A DNA stretch of 64,000 nt from Thermus sp. CCB_US3_UF1. Lineage in GTDB: Bacteria > Deinococcota > Deinococci > Deinococcales > Thermaceae. The notes under the pieces are model-generated. The model had not been told where the DNA came from, searched no databases, and saw only the letters and a program-made list of their open reading frames with translations. The DNA lies in assembly GCF_000236585.1 (NCBI RefSeq), contig NC_017278.1:310001-374000 (forward strand), given 5' to 3'. Position numbers and translations under genes: made by a program. This document shows, piece by piece, positions 1-9,213 of this stretch. Positions within the stretch are counted from its first letter, which is position 1, and each line of letters starts with the position of its first letter.

Positions 1-183
1 CACCTGCCCCCGGCGCTGCTCCTCCGCGAGCCGGGCGGCCTCCTTTCGGGCGCCCTCCTCGTCCAGGTAGGCCAGGGCGTTGCGGTCGGCGAAGGCCCGG
101 GCCCGCTCCAGGGCTTCTTCCAAGAGGGCCAAGGGGGTCGTGCCGCCCCTTTCCAGAAGGGCTTTAGCCTCCAGCAGGTCCAT
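1..183 (-). CDS. Amidase (amidase-signature family), N-terminal part
   Basis: Only the first 61 codons lie in the window; the gene runs off the left edge. The visible protein begins [10 protein letters not shown], continues with [13 protein letters not shown] and then [15 protein letters not shown]. This is the usual helical N-terminus of GatA-like amidases, just before the region carrying the Lys-Ser-Ser triad, which is not visible. The start overlaps the end of thiI by 20 bases on the same strand. A TATAAT box sits 5 bases upstream of the ATG with no room for a ribosome-binding site, so the mRNA is probably leaderless. Whether it is a tRNA amidotransferase subunit or a free amidase cannot be told from this fragment. 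Confidence 0.7.
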   Translation of the reverse strand, partial: MDLLEAKALLERGGTTPLALLEEALERARAFADRNALAYLDEEGARKEAARLAEEQRRGQV

Positions 184-1393
184 GCTCCATTATAAAAGCC
201 TGCCCCGCCTTCTCCCCCAGGGGCTTCCGTCCTGGCCAGGCATAGGCCACCACCTCCCGTTCCCGGAGGGCCAGGGCCACCAGGTCCTTTAGGGGCAGGC
301 GGCGCTCCACCTCCAAGACCACCTCCAGGTCGGCCCGGGTCACGGGGTGTTTGGGGGCGAAGAGGGTGCAGCACTCCTCATCGGGGAGGATGGAGATGGC
401 GTAGGTGCCCAGGCGCAGGGCCTCGGCCTTGATCTCCTGCTTGTCCATGCCGATCAGGGGGCGGAAGACGGGGAGGGTGGCGGCCCCATTCATTACATGG
501 AGATTTTCCAGGGTCTGTGAGGCCACCTGGCCTAGGCTGTCCCCGGTGGCCAGGGCCAAAGCCCCTTCCTCCCGGGCGATGGCCTCGGCGATGCGCAGCA
601 TGAAGCGGCGGTAGAGGACCACCCGGTAGGCCTTGGGGGCCTCGAGGAGGATCTGCCGCTGTACCTCGCTGAAGGGGACCAGGTGGAGCCTTAGGCGGTG
701 CTGGAAGCGCACCAAGCGCTCGGCCAGGGCCTTGGCCTTCTCCCGGCTCCCGCCCGGGAGGAGGGGGAAGGGGTGGAAGTGCACCAGGGCCACCTCCGCC
801 CCCCGGCGCATGAGGCGGTAGGCGGCCACGGGGGAGTCTATGCCCCCGGAGAGGAGGGCCACCACCTTTCCCGAAACCCCCGGGGGAAGCCCCCCGGGCC
901 CAAGGTGGCGCTCGGCCTCCAGGAGGGCCGCCCCCGGGAGGAGGCGTACCCGGAACTCCCGCTCGGCCCCCTTGAGCCGCACCTGGGCCCCGGTCCGCTC
1001 CCTCACGAAGGCCCCGAGGAGGCGCTCCACCTCCGGGGAGGTGAGGGGGAAGCCCTTGTCCGAGCGTTGCGCGCGGATGCGAAAGCTGGCGAAGCCCCCA
1101 TCCTCCAGGATCCCCGCCAGGGCGGCCTTTAGGGCCTCCAGGTCTGGGGCGGTGCGGAGGACGCGGGCAAAGCTCTCCACCCCCAGGGTCTCCCCCAGGC
1201 GTGCGCGGGCCTCGGGCCAGGCCTCCTGGGGCAGGCGGAAGAGGAGGGCCAGGGGCCACAGGGCCTCGAGGCGGGCCTCCGTGCCCTTCAGGGCCCGCTG
1301 CACGTGGGCCTTGGCCCTTTTCAGGAAAAGGGGGCGGTTTCCCCCTTTGAGGGCCAGCTCGTGGAAGAGGTTGACCAAGACCAGGGTTTCCAT
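164..1393 (-). CDS. thiI: tRNA 4-thiouridine synthetase ThiI
   Basis: ThiI adenylates and thiolates uridine 8 of tRNA and in many bacteria also supports thiamine thiazole synthesis. The 409-residue protein has an N-terminal ferredoxin-like region, a THUMP RNA-binding domain at about residues 60-165, and a PP-loop ATP pyrophosphatase domain with SGGIDS at 182-187. A conserved segment [18 protein letters not shown] follows. The C-terminal rhodanese domain of the E. coli enzyme is absent, as in many short ThiI proteins; a Cys-Cys pair in DEECC lies near residue 345. The ATG at 1393 has GGAAAGG upstream. The 3' end overlaps the amidase start by 20 bases. Confidence 0.93.
   Translation of the reverse strand: METLVLVNLFHELALKGGNRPLFLKRAKAHVQRALKGTEARLEALWPLALLFRLPQEAWPEARARLGETLGVESFARVLRTAPDLEALKAALAGILEDGGFASFRIRAQRSDKGFPLTSPEVERLLGAFVRERTGAQVRLKGAEREFRVRLLPGAALLEAERHLGPGGLPPGVSGKVVALLSGGIDSPVAAYRLMRRGAEVALVHFHPFPLLPGGSREKAKALAERLVRFQHRLRLHLVPFSEVQRQILLEAPKAYRVVLYRRFMLRIAEAIAREEGALALATGDSLGQVASQTLENLHVMNGAATLPVFRPLIGMDKQEIKAEALRLGTYAISILPDEECCTLFAPKHPVTRADLEVVLEVERRLPLKDLVALALREREVVAYAWPGRKPLGEKAGQAFIMEHGPAGG
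189..194 (-). promoter_or_regulatory. -10 box TATAAT of the amidase gene (leaderless)
   Basis: TATAAT on the minus strand is followed by GGAGC and then the ATG at 183. The GGAG lies only one base from the ATG, too close to act as a ribosome-binding site. No convincing -35 box was seen. Confidence 0.6.
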
Positions 1394-1440
1394 GGCCTTT
1401 CCGGGTCCCTGGGCGCACCCGCCCCAGGGCCGCAGGCGTG

Positions 1441-1475
1441 GGGAAAGGGTGCGCGGGCCAGGCCCGCCCGCACCC
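1441..1475 (-). terminator. Strong hairpin between the molybdopterin oxidoreductase and thiI
   Basis: GGGTGC and GCACCC flank an inner GCGGGCC/GGCCCGC repeat (1447-1475), giving a nearly continuous GC-rich stem. On the minus strand it is followed by TTTCCCC. It could end the upstream oxidoreductase transcript. A TACAAT hexamer at 1491-1496 lies upstream of it on the same strand, so a transcript starting there would carry the hairpin in the thiI leader. Confidence 0.45.
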
Positions 1476-1509
1476 CCTCAAGGTAGCAGGATTGTAGCCT
1501 AGGCGCAAA

Positions 1510-3522
1510 TCAGGCCAGGCGTAGGGGTTCCACCTCCACCGGGGTGGCGTGGAAGGTGCTCCCGCCCCCCAGGTCGGTGAGCCCTTCCGAGGTGAGGTGG
1601 TTGATGCCCTTGCCGTCCGGGGCCCATTTTTCCCACCAGATGCCCTCGAGGACCACCGTCCCCGGGATGGGGGCCTCCGTCACCCGCGCCCGGCGCACCA
1701 CCTGCCCCCAAGGGGAGCGGAGGTAGACCAGGCCCCCGTCCGTCACCCCCCGGGCTTCCGCATCCTGGGGGTGGATGAGGAGGAGGGGCTCCCCCCCCTC
1801 GGCCTCCGCCAGGGCCGCCACGTCCCCGTAGGTGGAGTTGAGGAAGCGGGGGGCCGGGGGGGTGAGGAGGACCAGGGGGTAATCGGGCAGGGGCTCGGTG
1901 GGCAGGACCTGGGGAGGGGGACTGAAGCGCACCGGCCCCCGGGCGAAGGGGAGGAAGGGCTTGGGCAGGCGGAGCTTGAGGAAGCCCTCGGCCTTGAGCC
2001 TTTCCAGGGTGATGCCTTCCAGGTAGGGGTGGTCCGTGTCCAGGAGGCTTCGGGCCACCTCCTCGGCGCTCCAGTAAAGGGTGGGCTCCTCCAGGCCGAG
2101 CCTTTGGGCCAGTTCCCGGAAAACCCAGGTGTTGGGCCGGGCCTCCCCTTGGGGTTCGGCCAGGGGCTCGTTCCAGGAAAGGTAGTAATGGCCGTAGCTG
2201 GTGTACAGGTCCGGGTGCTCGTAGAAAAGGGTGGCGGGGAGGAGGTAGTCGGCGTAGCGGGCGGTTTCCGTCATCACCTGTTCCAGGACCACGGTGAAGA
2301 GGTCCTCCCGTTCCAGGCCCGCCCGCACCTTGCCCGTGTTGGGGGCCACCACCAAGGGGTTGGTGTTGAAGACGAAAAGGGCCCGGATGGGGGGCTTGAG
2401 CCCCGTGAGGGCGGTGCCCAGCTGGTTCATGTTGATGGCCCGCACCCCGGGGTTGGGGCGGAAGTAGCCCCGGTGGGGGTGCCGGCCTTCCAGGAGGTGG
2501 CGCCCGCCCAGGAAGCGCTTGTTGAGGGGGAAGGCCCCGCTGGTGGAGAGCATGGCCCCGCACCCGGGGTAGCGCCAGGCCCCCAGGAGGGCGGGGAGGA
2601 GGAGGACCGCCCGCAGGCTGTTCCCCCCGCCGGGGTGGCGGGTCATGCCGTAGCCCACCCGCAGGAAGACCCGCCTGGCCTCCCCCAGCTCCCGGGCCAG
2701 GCGGCGGATGGCCGGGGCGGGCACCCCGGTGAGGGCCTCGGCCCGCTCGGGGGTCCAGGCCTCGGCGGCTTCCTGGAAGGCTTCCACCCCCGTCGCCGCC
2801 TCCTCCAGGTAGGCCCAGTCCACCAGCCCCTCCCGGAAGAGGACGTGGGCCAGGGCGTAGGCCAAGGCGGCGTCCGTGCCCGGGCGGAGCTTGAGGTGCT
2901 CGTGGGCGAAGCGGCTGGTGAGGTTGGCGTAGGGGTCAATGTGCACCACCTTGGCCCCCCGCCTTTTGGCCTCCTTGAGGAAGGGGGTGAGGTGGCTGTG
3001 GGTGGCAAGGCTGTTTACCCCCCAAAGGAGGAGGTAGCGGGCGTTTTCCGGGATTTCCTCCGGGTCGGGGGCCATCCTGGGGCCATAGGTCATCTCCCAG
3101 GCGGCGCTTCCCGTGCTGGCGCAGATGGTTTCCAGGAGCTCGCTGGCCCCGATGGCCCGGAAGAAGGCCAGGGGATGCTGGTTCTCCACCAGGCCCATGG
3201 TGCCGGCGTAGTGGTAGGGCAGGACCGCCTCCCCCCCGTACCGGTCCAGGATGGCCCGGAGCCGGGCGGCGATCCCCTCCAGGGCCTCCTCCCAGGAAAC
3301 CCGCTCGAACCGGCCCTCCCCCTTCCGCCCCACCCGGCGCAAGGGGTAGAGGAGCCTCTCCCTTACCCGCTCCGGGTAGCGGTAGGTTTTGCCGCAGGCG
3401 AAACCCTGGGTGATGGGGTGGCGGGGGTCCCCTTCCACCCGGACCAGGCGCCCCCCTTCCAGGGTGAGGAGGAGGCTGCAGGCGTCGGGGCAGTCCAGGG
3501 GGCAGGTGGCGCGGGCCTTCAT
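1510..3522 (-). CDS. Cytoplasmic molybdopterin oxidoreductase (DMSO reductase family)
   Basis: This 670-residue protein belongs to the molybdopterin-guanine-dinucleotide oxidoreductases. Near the N-terminus are cysteines C7, C11, C15 and C43 (pattern CPLDCPDAC...FACGK), the ligands of the [4Fe-4S] cluster. The central motifs (LLLWGVNSLATHSH, YADYLLPATLFYEHPD) and the C-terminal molybdopterin-binding domain are all present. There is no twin-arginine signal, so it should act in the cytoplasm. The substrate cannot be read from the sequence, and no membrane anchor or iron-sulfur partner gene is adjacent. I chose the ATG at 3522 because a TATGCT box lies 7 bases upstream; an in-frame ATG at 3534 is possible but would overlap that box. 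rnhB starts divergently 18 bases away. Confidence 0.85.
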   Translation of the reverse strand: MKARATCPLDCPDACSLLLTLEGGRLVRVEGDPRHPITQGFACGKTYRYPERVRERLLYPLRRVGRKGEGRFERVSWEEALEGIAARLRAILDRYGGEAVLPYHYAGTMGLVENQHPLAFFRAIGASELLETICASTGSAAWEMTYGPRMAPDPEEIPENARYLLLWGVNSLATHSHLTPFLKEAKRRGAKVVHIDPYANLTSRFAHEHLKLRPGTDAALAYALAHVLFREGLVDWAYLEEAATGVEAFQEAAEAWTPERAEALTGVPAPAIRRLARELGEARRVFLRVGYGMTRHPGGGNSLRAVLLLPALLGAWRYPGCGAMLSTSGAFPLNKRFLGGRHLLEGRHPHRGYFRPNPGVRAINMNQLGTALTGLKPPIRALFVFNTNPLVVAPNTGKVRAGLEREDLFTVVLEQVMTETARYADYLLPATLFYEHPDLYTSYGHYYLSWNEPLAEPQGEARPNTWVFRELAQRLGLEEPTLYWSAEEVARSLLDTDHPYLEGITLERLKAEGFLKLRLPKPFLPFARGPVRFSPPPQVLPTEPLPDYPLVLLTPPAPRFLNSTYGDVAALAEAEGGEPLLLIHPQDAEARGVTDGGLVYLRSPWGQVVRRARVTEAPIPGTVVLEGIWWEKWAPDGKGINHLTSEGLTDLGGGSTFHATPVEVEPLRLA

Positions 3523-3528
3523 GGCCTT

Positions 3529-3535
3529 TAGCATA
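3529..3535. promoter_or_regulatory. Overlapping bidirectional -10 element TAGCATA
   Basis: Read on the plus strand, TAGCAT (3529-3534) ends 6 bases before the rnhB GTG at 3541. Read on the minus strand, TATGCT (3535-3530) ends 7 bases before the oxidoreductase ATG at 3522. Both start codons fall where transcription should begin, so one 7-bp patch may drive two leaderless mRNAs. Confidence 0.5.
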
Positions 3536-3540
3536 AGGGG

Positions 3541-4179
3541 GTGGAGCGGGAGATGGAGGCCCTCGAGGCCCCCTTCTGGCGCCAGGGCCTGCGCGTGGCG
3601 GGGGTGGACGAGGCGGGCCGCGGGGCCTGGGCGGGCCCCATCGTGGTGGGGGCGGTAGTCCTGCCCCCCGGGGTCTACCCTTTCCGAGACTCCAAGCGCC
3701 TCTCCCCTCAGGTCCGGCGCCGGCTGGCGGCGGAGGTGCGGCGGGTGGCCTTGGGCTTCGCCCTGGGGGTGGCCGAGGTGGCGGAAGTGGACCGGCTGGG
3801 GGTGCTGAAGGCCACCCTCCTGGCGGCGGAGCGGGCCCTGGCCCTTTTGCGCCCACCCCCGGAGGCCCTGGTGACGGACTACCTGGCCCTTTCCACCCCC
3901 CTTCCCCTCCTGGCCCCCCCCAAGGCCGACGAGGAAAGCCCCAGCGTGGCCGCGGCCAGCATCCTGGCCAAGGTCCACCGGGATGCCCTTATGGAGGAGC
4001 TGGACCGCCTCTACCCCGGCTACGGCTTTGCCCAGCACAAGGGCTACGGCACCGAGGAACACCGGGAGGCCCTGTTCCGCCTGGGGCCTTCCCCCGTCCA
4101 CCGCCGGTGCTTTGCCCCCGTGGCCCAGGCTCCCTTAAGGTTTTCTGAAGCGGAGGGGGAAGGGGAAGGGCTAAGCTGA
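3541..4179 (+). CDS. rnhB: Ribonuclease HII
   Basis: RNase HII cuts the RNA strand of RNA-DNA hybrids and removes single ribonucleotides from DNA. The 212-residue protein carries GVDEAGRG (D23, E24), FRDSKRLS, VTDY (D113) and KADEESPSVAAASILAKVHRD (last Asp D148), matching the family's four acidic metal ligands. The C-terminal region HKGYGTEEHREAL and SPVHRRCF is also typical. I chose the GTG at 3541 because TAGCAT lies 6 bases upstream; an ATG at 3553 would also keep the fold intact. The last residues (SEAEGEGEGLS) are an acidic tail. The lipoprotein gene follows after 14 bases and is probably cotranscribed. Confidence 0.95.
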   Translation: MEREMEALEAPFWRQGLRVAGVDEAGRGAWAGPIVVGAVVLPPGVYPFRDSKRLSPQVRRRLAAEVRRVALGFALGVAEVAEVDRLGVLKATLLAAERALALLRPPPEALVTDYLALSTPLPLLAPPKADEESPSVAAASILAKVHRDALMEELDRLYPGYGFAQHKGYGTEEHREALFRLGPSPVHRRCFAPVAQAPLRFSEAEGEGEGLS

Positions 4180-4193
4180 GGCTGGAGGTGGCC

Positions 4194-4664
4194 ATGCGGT
4201 TTTTCCTGGTTCTGGTGGCGGGGCTTCTTTCCGCCTGCACGGTAACCCTGGAGGGGATCACCCTCACCTACCGGCTGGACCTCACCCCGGCCATCCTGCG
4301 CTTTGAGCCGGACCGGGGGGCGGGGGCCACCTACTTTGTGGGGGAGGAGGTGCGCTTCCTCCTCACCCTGGAAAGCCCGGGCTGGGTCAGCCTGGTGGCC
4401 GTGGACCCGGACGGGCGCACCTACGAGTTTGACCGCCTCTACCTGGGCCGCGGCACCCACCTTTTGCCCCCCGGGGCCTACCGCTACACCCTCACCCCCC
4501 CCAGGGGCCTTTACCGGGTGCGGGCGGTGTACACCGACCACGAGCCAGGTTCCGTGCGCCTGGAGGGGATGTTCACCGACTGGGAGGCCCGGCTTAGGGT
4601 TTACCTGGAGGCCTCGAGGACCCGCCGCCACCAGGTGGTGGAAACCCACTTCTACCTGCGCTAG
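4194..4664 (+). CDS. Lipoprotein with DUF4384-like domain
   Basis: A 156-residue protein starting MRFFLVLVAGLLSAC. The hydrophobic stretch ends in LSAC, a lipobox, so the mature protein should be anchored to a membrane through Cys15 or a neighbouring residue. The rest is beta-rich; the segment EEVRFLLTLESPGWVSLVAVDPDGRTYEF resembles DUF4384 domains found in surface and stress-related proteins. Function unknown. GGAGGTG precedes the ATG at 4194, and rnhB ends 14 bases upstream, suggesting cotranscription. Confidence 0.75.
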   Translation: MRFFLVLVAGLLSACTVTLEGITLTYRLDLTPAILRFEPDRGAGATYFVGEEVRFLLTLESPGWVSLVAVDPDGRTYEFDRLYLGRGTHLLPPGAYRYTLTPPRGLYRVRAVYTDHEPGSVRLEGMFTDWEARLRVYLEASRTRRHQVVETHFYLR

Positions 4665-4689
4665 GGGCGCATGAACTTGCAGGAGGGGC

Positions 4690-4720
4690 TTGCGCCTTGG
4701 CCCCCCCGGTGGGGTATAAT
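4690..4720 (+). promoter_or_regulatory. Promoter of the TRAP binding-protein gene
   Basis: A perfect TATAAT (4715-4720) is followed by a 25-base leader with ACGGAGG before the ATG at 4746. TTGCGC at 4690-4695 is a possible -35 but the spacing of 19 is long, so only the -10 is firm. Confidence 0.6.
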
Positions 4721-4745
4721 CCCCCCGGACCTAACGGAGGTCAAA

Positions 4746-5825
<1,080 letters not shown>

Positions 5826-5841
5826 GGCTTCCCAAGGACAT

Positions 5842-5869
5842 CCCCCCGGGGAAGCCCCCGGGGGGTTTT
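5842..5869 (+). terminator. Intrinsic terminator after dctP
   Basis: CCCCCCGGGG pairs with CCCCGGGGGG across a short AAGC-type loop (5842-5865) and is followed by TTTT. It sits 16 bases after the dctP stop and 8 bases before the stop of the convergent dctM. Confidence 0.8.
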
Positions 5870-5877
5870 CCTTGGGG

Positions 5878-7371
5878 CTAGCCCCCTGCCCCGTGGACGA
5901 AGCGCAGGATGGGCTCCCGCAGGAGGTAGGTGAGGAGGAGGACCAGAAGCTGCAGGCCGATGAAGGGCACGCCGCCCAGGTAAATGTCCCCCGTGCGCAC
6001 ACTGGCTGGGGCCACGTTCCTGAGGTAGAAGAGGGCGAAGCCAAAGGGCGGGGTGAGGAAAGAAGTCTGAAGGTTTACCCCCACGAGGAGCCCGAACCAG
6101 AGCTTATCGATCCCCAAGGCATCGGCCCCGATGGCGAGGAGGGGCAGGGCGATGAAGGCGATCTCAAAAAAGTCGATGAAGAAGCCCAGGAGGAAGACCA
6201 GCACCATGACGAAGAGGATGAAGCCCACCTCCCCGCCAGGCAGGCCGGTGAGGAAGCCCTCCACCCACAGGTCCCCATCCACCCCGCGGAAGACCAGGCT
6301 GAACAGGGTGGAGCCGATGAGGATGAAGATGACGAAGGCGGTGAGCCTGGCCGTCCCCTCCATGGCCCCGTAGAGGACGGGGAAGGAAAGCCGGCGGTTC
6401 AGGGCGGCCAGGATAAGGGCCCCCACCACCCCCATGGCCCCGGCCTCCGTGGGGGTGGCCAGGCCGATGAGCACTGTGCCCAGGACCAGGAAGATGAGGA
6501 CCAGAGGGGGGACCATGGAGAGGAGGGCCTTCCTAAGAAGGGGGTTCTTGCGGATCCAGGGAAGGAGGATGAGGGTCCAAAGGCCCAGGGCCAGAAGGAT
6601 CTCCAGCCACTCCGCCCAGGCCGGGAGGAAACGGCCCACCGCATAGGCCCCTACCCCCACCAGGAGGTAGGAGAGGAGGGCGAAGGCCGCCCCGGTTTCC
6701 TTGCCGGCATCGGGCCGGGCCTCGAGGGGCAAGGCCGGAGCCCACCGGGGCCGGAAGAGGGCCACGTAGACCACGTAAAGGAAGTAGAAGGCCACGGTGA
6801 GGCCCGCGGGGATCAGGGCGGCCTGGTACATGTCCCCCACGCTCACCCCCAGCTGGTCCGAGAGGACGATGAGGACCACGCTGGGGGGGATGATCTGGGC
6901 CAGGGTGGCCGAGCCCAGGATCACCCCGCTGGCGAAGCGGGGGTTATAGCCGTACTTCAGCATGATGGGCAGGGAGATGAGCCCCATGGCCATCACGCTC
7001 GCGGCCACCACCCCGGTGGTGGCGGCCAGGATGGCCCCCACGAAGACCACGCTAAGGGCTAGGCCTCCCCTTAGGGGCCCAAAGAGCTTGCCCATGGTGT
7101 CCAGGAGGTCCTCGGCCAGGCCGCTTTTCTCCAGGATGATGCCCATGAAGGTGAAGAAGGGGATGGCCAGGAGGAGCTGGTTGGACATGATGCCGAAAAT
7201 CCGGTCGGGCATGGCCCGGAGGAGGGGTGCGGGGAAGATGTCCAGGGCGATGCCCAGGAAACCGAAGACGATGCCCACCGCCCCCAAGGAGAAGGCCACG
7301 GGGTAGCCGGAGAGGAGGAAGACGATGAGGGCCAGGAACATCAGGGGGGGCATGAGGCTTTCCAGGCTCAT
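5878..7371 (-). CDS. dctM: TRAP transporter large permease, DctM family
   Basis: The 497-residue multi-spanning membrane protein is the transport subunit of the TRAP system. It begins MSLESLMPPLMFLALIVFLLSGYPVAFSL and contains typical DctM segments: NQLLLAIPFFTFMGIILEKSGLAEDLL, TTGVVAASVMAMGLISLPIM, LGSATLAQIIPPSVVLIVLSD, GLATPTEAGAMGV and VNLQTSFLTPPFGFALFYL. The start codon overlaps the dctQ stop in an ATGA, so translation is coupled. It faces dctP tail to tail; together these three genes form one complete TRAP carrier. Confidence 0.93.
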   Translation of the reverse strand: MSLESLMPPLMFLALIVFLLSGYPVAFSLGAVGIVFGFLGIALDIFPAPLLRAMPDRIFGIMSNQLLLAIPFFTFMGIILEKSGLAEDLLDTMGKLFGPLRGGLALSVVFVGAILAATTGVVAASVMAMGLISLPIMLKYGYNPRFASGVILGSATLAQIIPPSVVLIVLSDQLGVSVGDMYQAALIPAGLTVAFYFLYVVYVALFRPRWAPALPLEARPDAGKETGAAFALLSYLLVGVGAYAVGRFLPAWAEWLEILLALGLWTLILLPWIRKNPLLRKALLSMVPPLVLIFLVLGTVLIGLATPTEAGAMGVVGALILAALNRRLSFPVLYGAMEGTARLTAFVIFILIGSTLFSLVFRGVDGDLWVEGFLTGLPGGEVGFILFVMVLVFLLGFFIDFFEIAFIALPLLAIGADALGIDKLWFGLLVGVNLQTSFLTPPFGFALFYLRNVAPASVRTGDIYLGGVPFIGLQLLVLLLTYLLREPILRFVHGAGG

Positions 7372-7907
7372 TCCACCACCTCCTCCCGCTCCTCCTTAAG
7401 CTGGAGGTGGCCCGTCAGGAAAGCGATGCGCTTGATGAGTTCGGAAAGGCCCTGGAGGGCCAGGAGGGCAAAGCCCAAGGGCAGAGCCAGCTTGATGGGC
7501 CACCGGGGAAGCCCGCCCACGTCCGGGGACATCTCCTTGCCCCAAAAGGAGTTCATGGCCCAGGGCCAGGCCAGGTAGATGACGCCCAGGGCCATGGGCA
7601 GGAGGAAGAGCACCGTGCCCACCAGATCGATCCAGGCCTGGGTGCGCCGGGACAAGCGGCCAAAGACCAGGTCGATGCGCACGTGGGCGTTGTGCTTGAG
7701 GGCGTAGGCCCCGCCCAGGAGGAAGATGAGGCTGAACATGTACCACTGGGCCTCGAGGTAGGCGTTGGAGCTATAGCTGAAGCCGTAGCGCATGATGGCG
7801 TTGCCCGCGGAGAGCAGGGCCACCAGGAGCACCAGCCAGACCACCGCCCGCCCTACCCCCTCGGTCAGGGTGTCTATGGCGCGGGATAGACCCAGGAGAA
7901 AGCGCAT
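7368..7907 (-). CDS. dctQ: TRAP transporter small permease, DctQ family
   Basis: The small four-helix membrane subunit that supports DctM. From the ATG at 7907 the protein has 179 residues, beginning MRFLLGLSRAIDTLTEGVGR. It carries YLEAQWYMFSLIFLLGGAYALKHNAHVRIDLV, the hallmark of DctQ proteins. The longer frame to 7964 is rejected because the ATG at 7907 has GGAGGG at the right distance and the promoter lies inside the extra stretch. It is the first gene of the dctQ-dctM operon. Confidence 0.92.
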   Translation of the reverse strand: MRFLLGLSRAIDTLTEGVGRAVVWLVLLVALLSAGNAIMRYGFSYSSNAYLEAQWYMFSLIFLLGGAYALKHNAHVRIDLVFGRLSRRTQAWIDLVGTVLFLLPMALGVIYLAWPWAMNSFWGKEMSPDVGGLPRWPIKLALPLGFALLALQGLSELIKRIAFLTGHLQLKEEREEVVE

Positions 7908-7935
7908 ATTCTTACCCTCCAAGAAAGCCGGCCCC

Positions 7936-7964
7936 ATCCTACCCGGGAAGGGTGTGGGTGTCAA
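7936..7964 (-). promoter_or_regulatory. Promoter of dctQM: TTGACA-N17-TAGGAT
   Basis: On the minus strand TTGACA (7964-7959) and TAGGAT (7941-7936) are separated by exactly 17 bases. Transcription should start near 7929, leaving a leader of about 20 bases with GGAGGG before the dctQ ATG. Confidence 0.8.
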
Positions 7965-7994
7965 CGCGTGGGGAAGGGCATTTTTACAGGAGGC

Positions 7995-9203
7995 CTAGCG
8001 GGCCCGGCGGATGGGGGCCACCAGAAAGGCCCCGAGGAGGAAAAAGCCCCCCGCGAGCCCGAAGAGGACCAGGTAGCCCAGGCCGGGGGCTTGGGCGTTC
8101 AGGAGGTCTAGGGGCCGGCCAAAGGCCCCGGCCAGCACCTGGGGCACCACGATGGAGGTCTGCCAGAGGCCCATCTGGGTGGCGTGGGCCTCGGGCTCCT
8201 TAAGGATGTCGGAAACCAAGGCCCAGTCCACCGCCAGGTAAACGCCGTAGAAGAGGCCGAAGAAGAGGGAAAGGAAAAGGAGGAGGTCGTACCGGGGGAA
8301 GAGGAGGAGGAAGGGCATGAGGAGGCCAAGCCCCGCCCCCGAGAGGTAGATGAGGGGCTTGCGCCCCATCCGGTCCGAGGCCCGCCCCGCGGGGACGCTG
8401 GAAAGCCCAGCCCCCAAGGAGATGAGGAGGCCGAGAAGGGCCACGGCCTGGAAGGGCTCTTCCGTCAGGGAACGGCCCCAGGCCTGGAAGGTCTGGACCA
8501 CGTCCCCCAGGTAGTACTGCAGGTAGGTCTGGGCCAGGTAGAAGCCCAGCATCACCAGGAAGCGGGTGAGGTAGACGAGGAGGAAGTCCCGGTCGCGCCA
8601 GGGGGCGGCCATGGCCTTTAGGAAAGGGCGCTCCGAACGCGTAGGAAGCCGCTCGGGTACCAGCTTCAGGCTCCAGAAGGCCCCCAGGAGGTTCACCAGG
8701 GCGGCCAGGTAGGCCTGGGGGTGGAGGGGCAGCAGGAACCCCACCACCCCCCCCAGGACCTGGCCCGATACCTGCAAGACCCCCATGTACCCCGAGGCCG
8801 TGCCCCGCTCCCCCTTGGGCACCAGGTCGGGGATGAGGGCGGAGTAGGGGCCGGTGGCCAGGTCGTCCGCCAGCTGCAGGAGGAGGTAGGCCAGGAGGAG
8901 GACCCCGTAGCTGGGGGCGTGGGCCAAAAGGAGGAGGGCCAAGGCGGTGAGGAGGCTTCCCAGGAGGAGGAAGGGCCTTCTCCGCCCCAGGCGGTCCGAG
9001 AGGTAGCCCATGATGGGGGGGCCGAGGATGGCCATCACCGCCCCCAGGCCGAAGAGGAAGCCCAGCCGGGTGGCCTTTTCCTCCGGGGGGGAAACCTCGG
9101 CCACCTTGGCGGGCAGGAGGACCAGGAGGACCAGGAACCACTTGAGGCTGGTGGCGAACCAGTAGGCGGAAAGGGAAAGGAACCAGCCCGGTCCGTGGCG
9201 CAT
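7995..9203 (-). CDS. MFS transporter
   Basis: A 402-residue major facilitator superfamily protein with about 12 hydrophobic segments. The loop between helices 2 and 3 is GYLSDRLGRRRPFLLLG, and the corresponding loop of the second half is GRASDRMGRKPLIYL, both classical MFS signatures. It resembles the sugar-cation symporter style (a SLC45/SUT-like N-terminus with a long helix 1), but the substrate cannot be assigned. The ATG at 9203 has AAGGTG about 8 bases upstream; a GTG at 9212 would overlap that site. The universal stress protein gene ends 10 bases upstream on the same strand, so the two are probably cotranscribed. Confidence 0.85.
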   Translation of the reverse strand: MRHGPGWFLSLSAYWFATSLKWFLVLLVLLPAKVAEVSPPEEKATRLGFLFGLGAVMAILGPPIMGYLSDRLGRRRPFLLLGSLLTALALLLLAHAPSYGVLLLAYLLLQLADDLATGPYSALIPDLVPKGERGTASGYMGVLQVSGQVLGGVVGFLLPLHPQAYLAALVNLLGAFWSLKLVPERLPTRSERPFLKAMAAPWRDRDFLLVYLTRFLVMLGFYLAQTYLQYYLGDVVQTFQAWGRSLTEEPFQAVALLGLLISLGAGLSSVPAGRASDRMGRKPLIYLSGAGLGLLMPFLLLFPRYDLLLFLSLFFGLFYGVYLAVDWALVSDILKEPEAHATQMGLWQTSIVVPQVLAGAFGRPLDLLNAQAPGLGYLVLFGLAGGFFLLGAFLVAPIRRAR

Positions 9204-9213
9204 GGGCTTCACC

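Noticed and set aside
1394-1500. Possible TPP riboswitch upstream of thiI
   Set aside because: The conserved CTGAGA and related thi-box elements are missing; only a simple GC hairpin is present.
378-1508. Long open frame of 376 codons on the minus strand over thiI
   Set aside because: It is rich in Pro, Gly and Arg with no family signature and lies in a shifted frame of the well-supported thiI gene. Such shadows are common in GC-rich DNA.
1549-3531. 660-codon plus-strand frame opposite the molybdopterin oxidoreductase
   Set aside because: The translation is repetitive Gly-Glu-Pro-Val sequence without domains and mirrors the codon bias of the true gene on the other strand.
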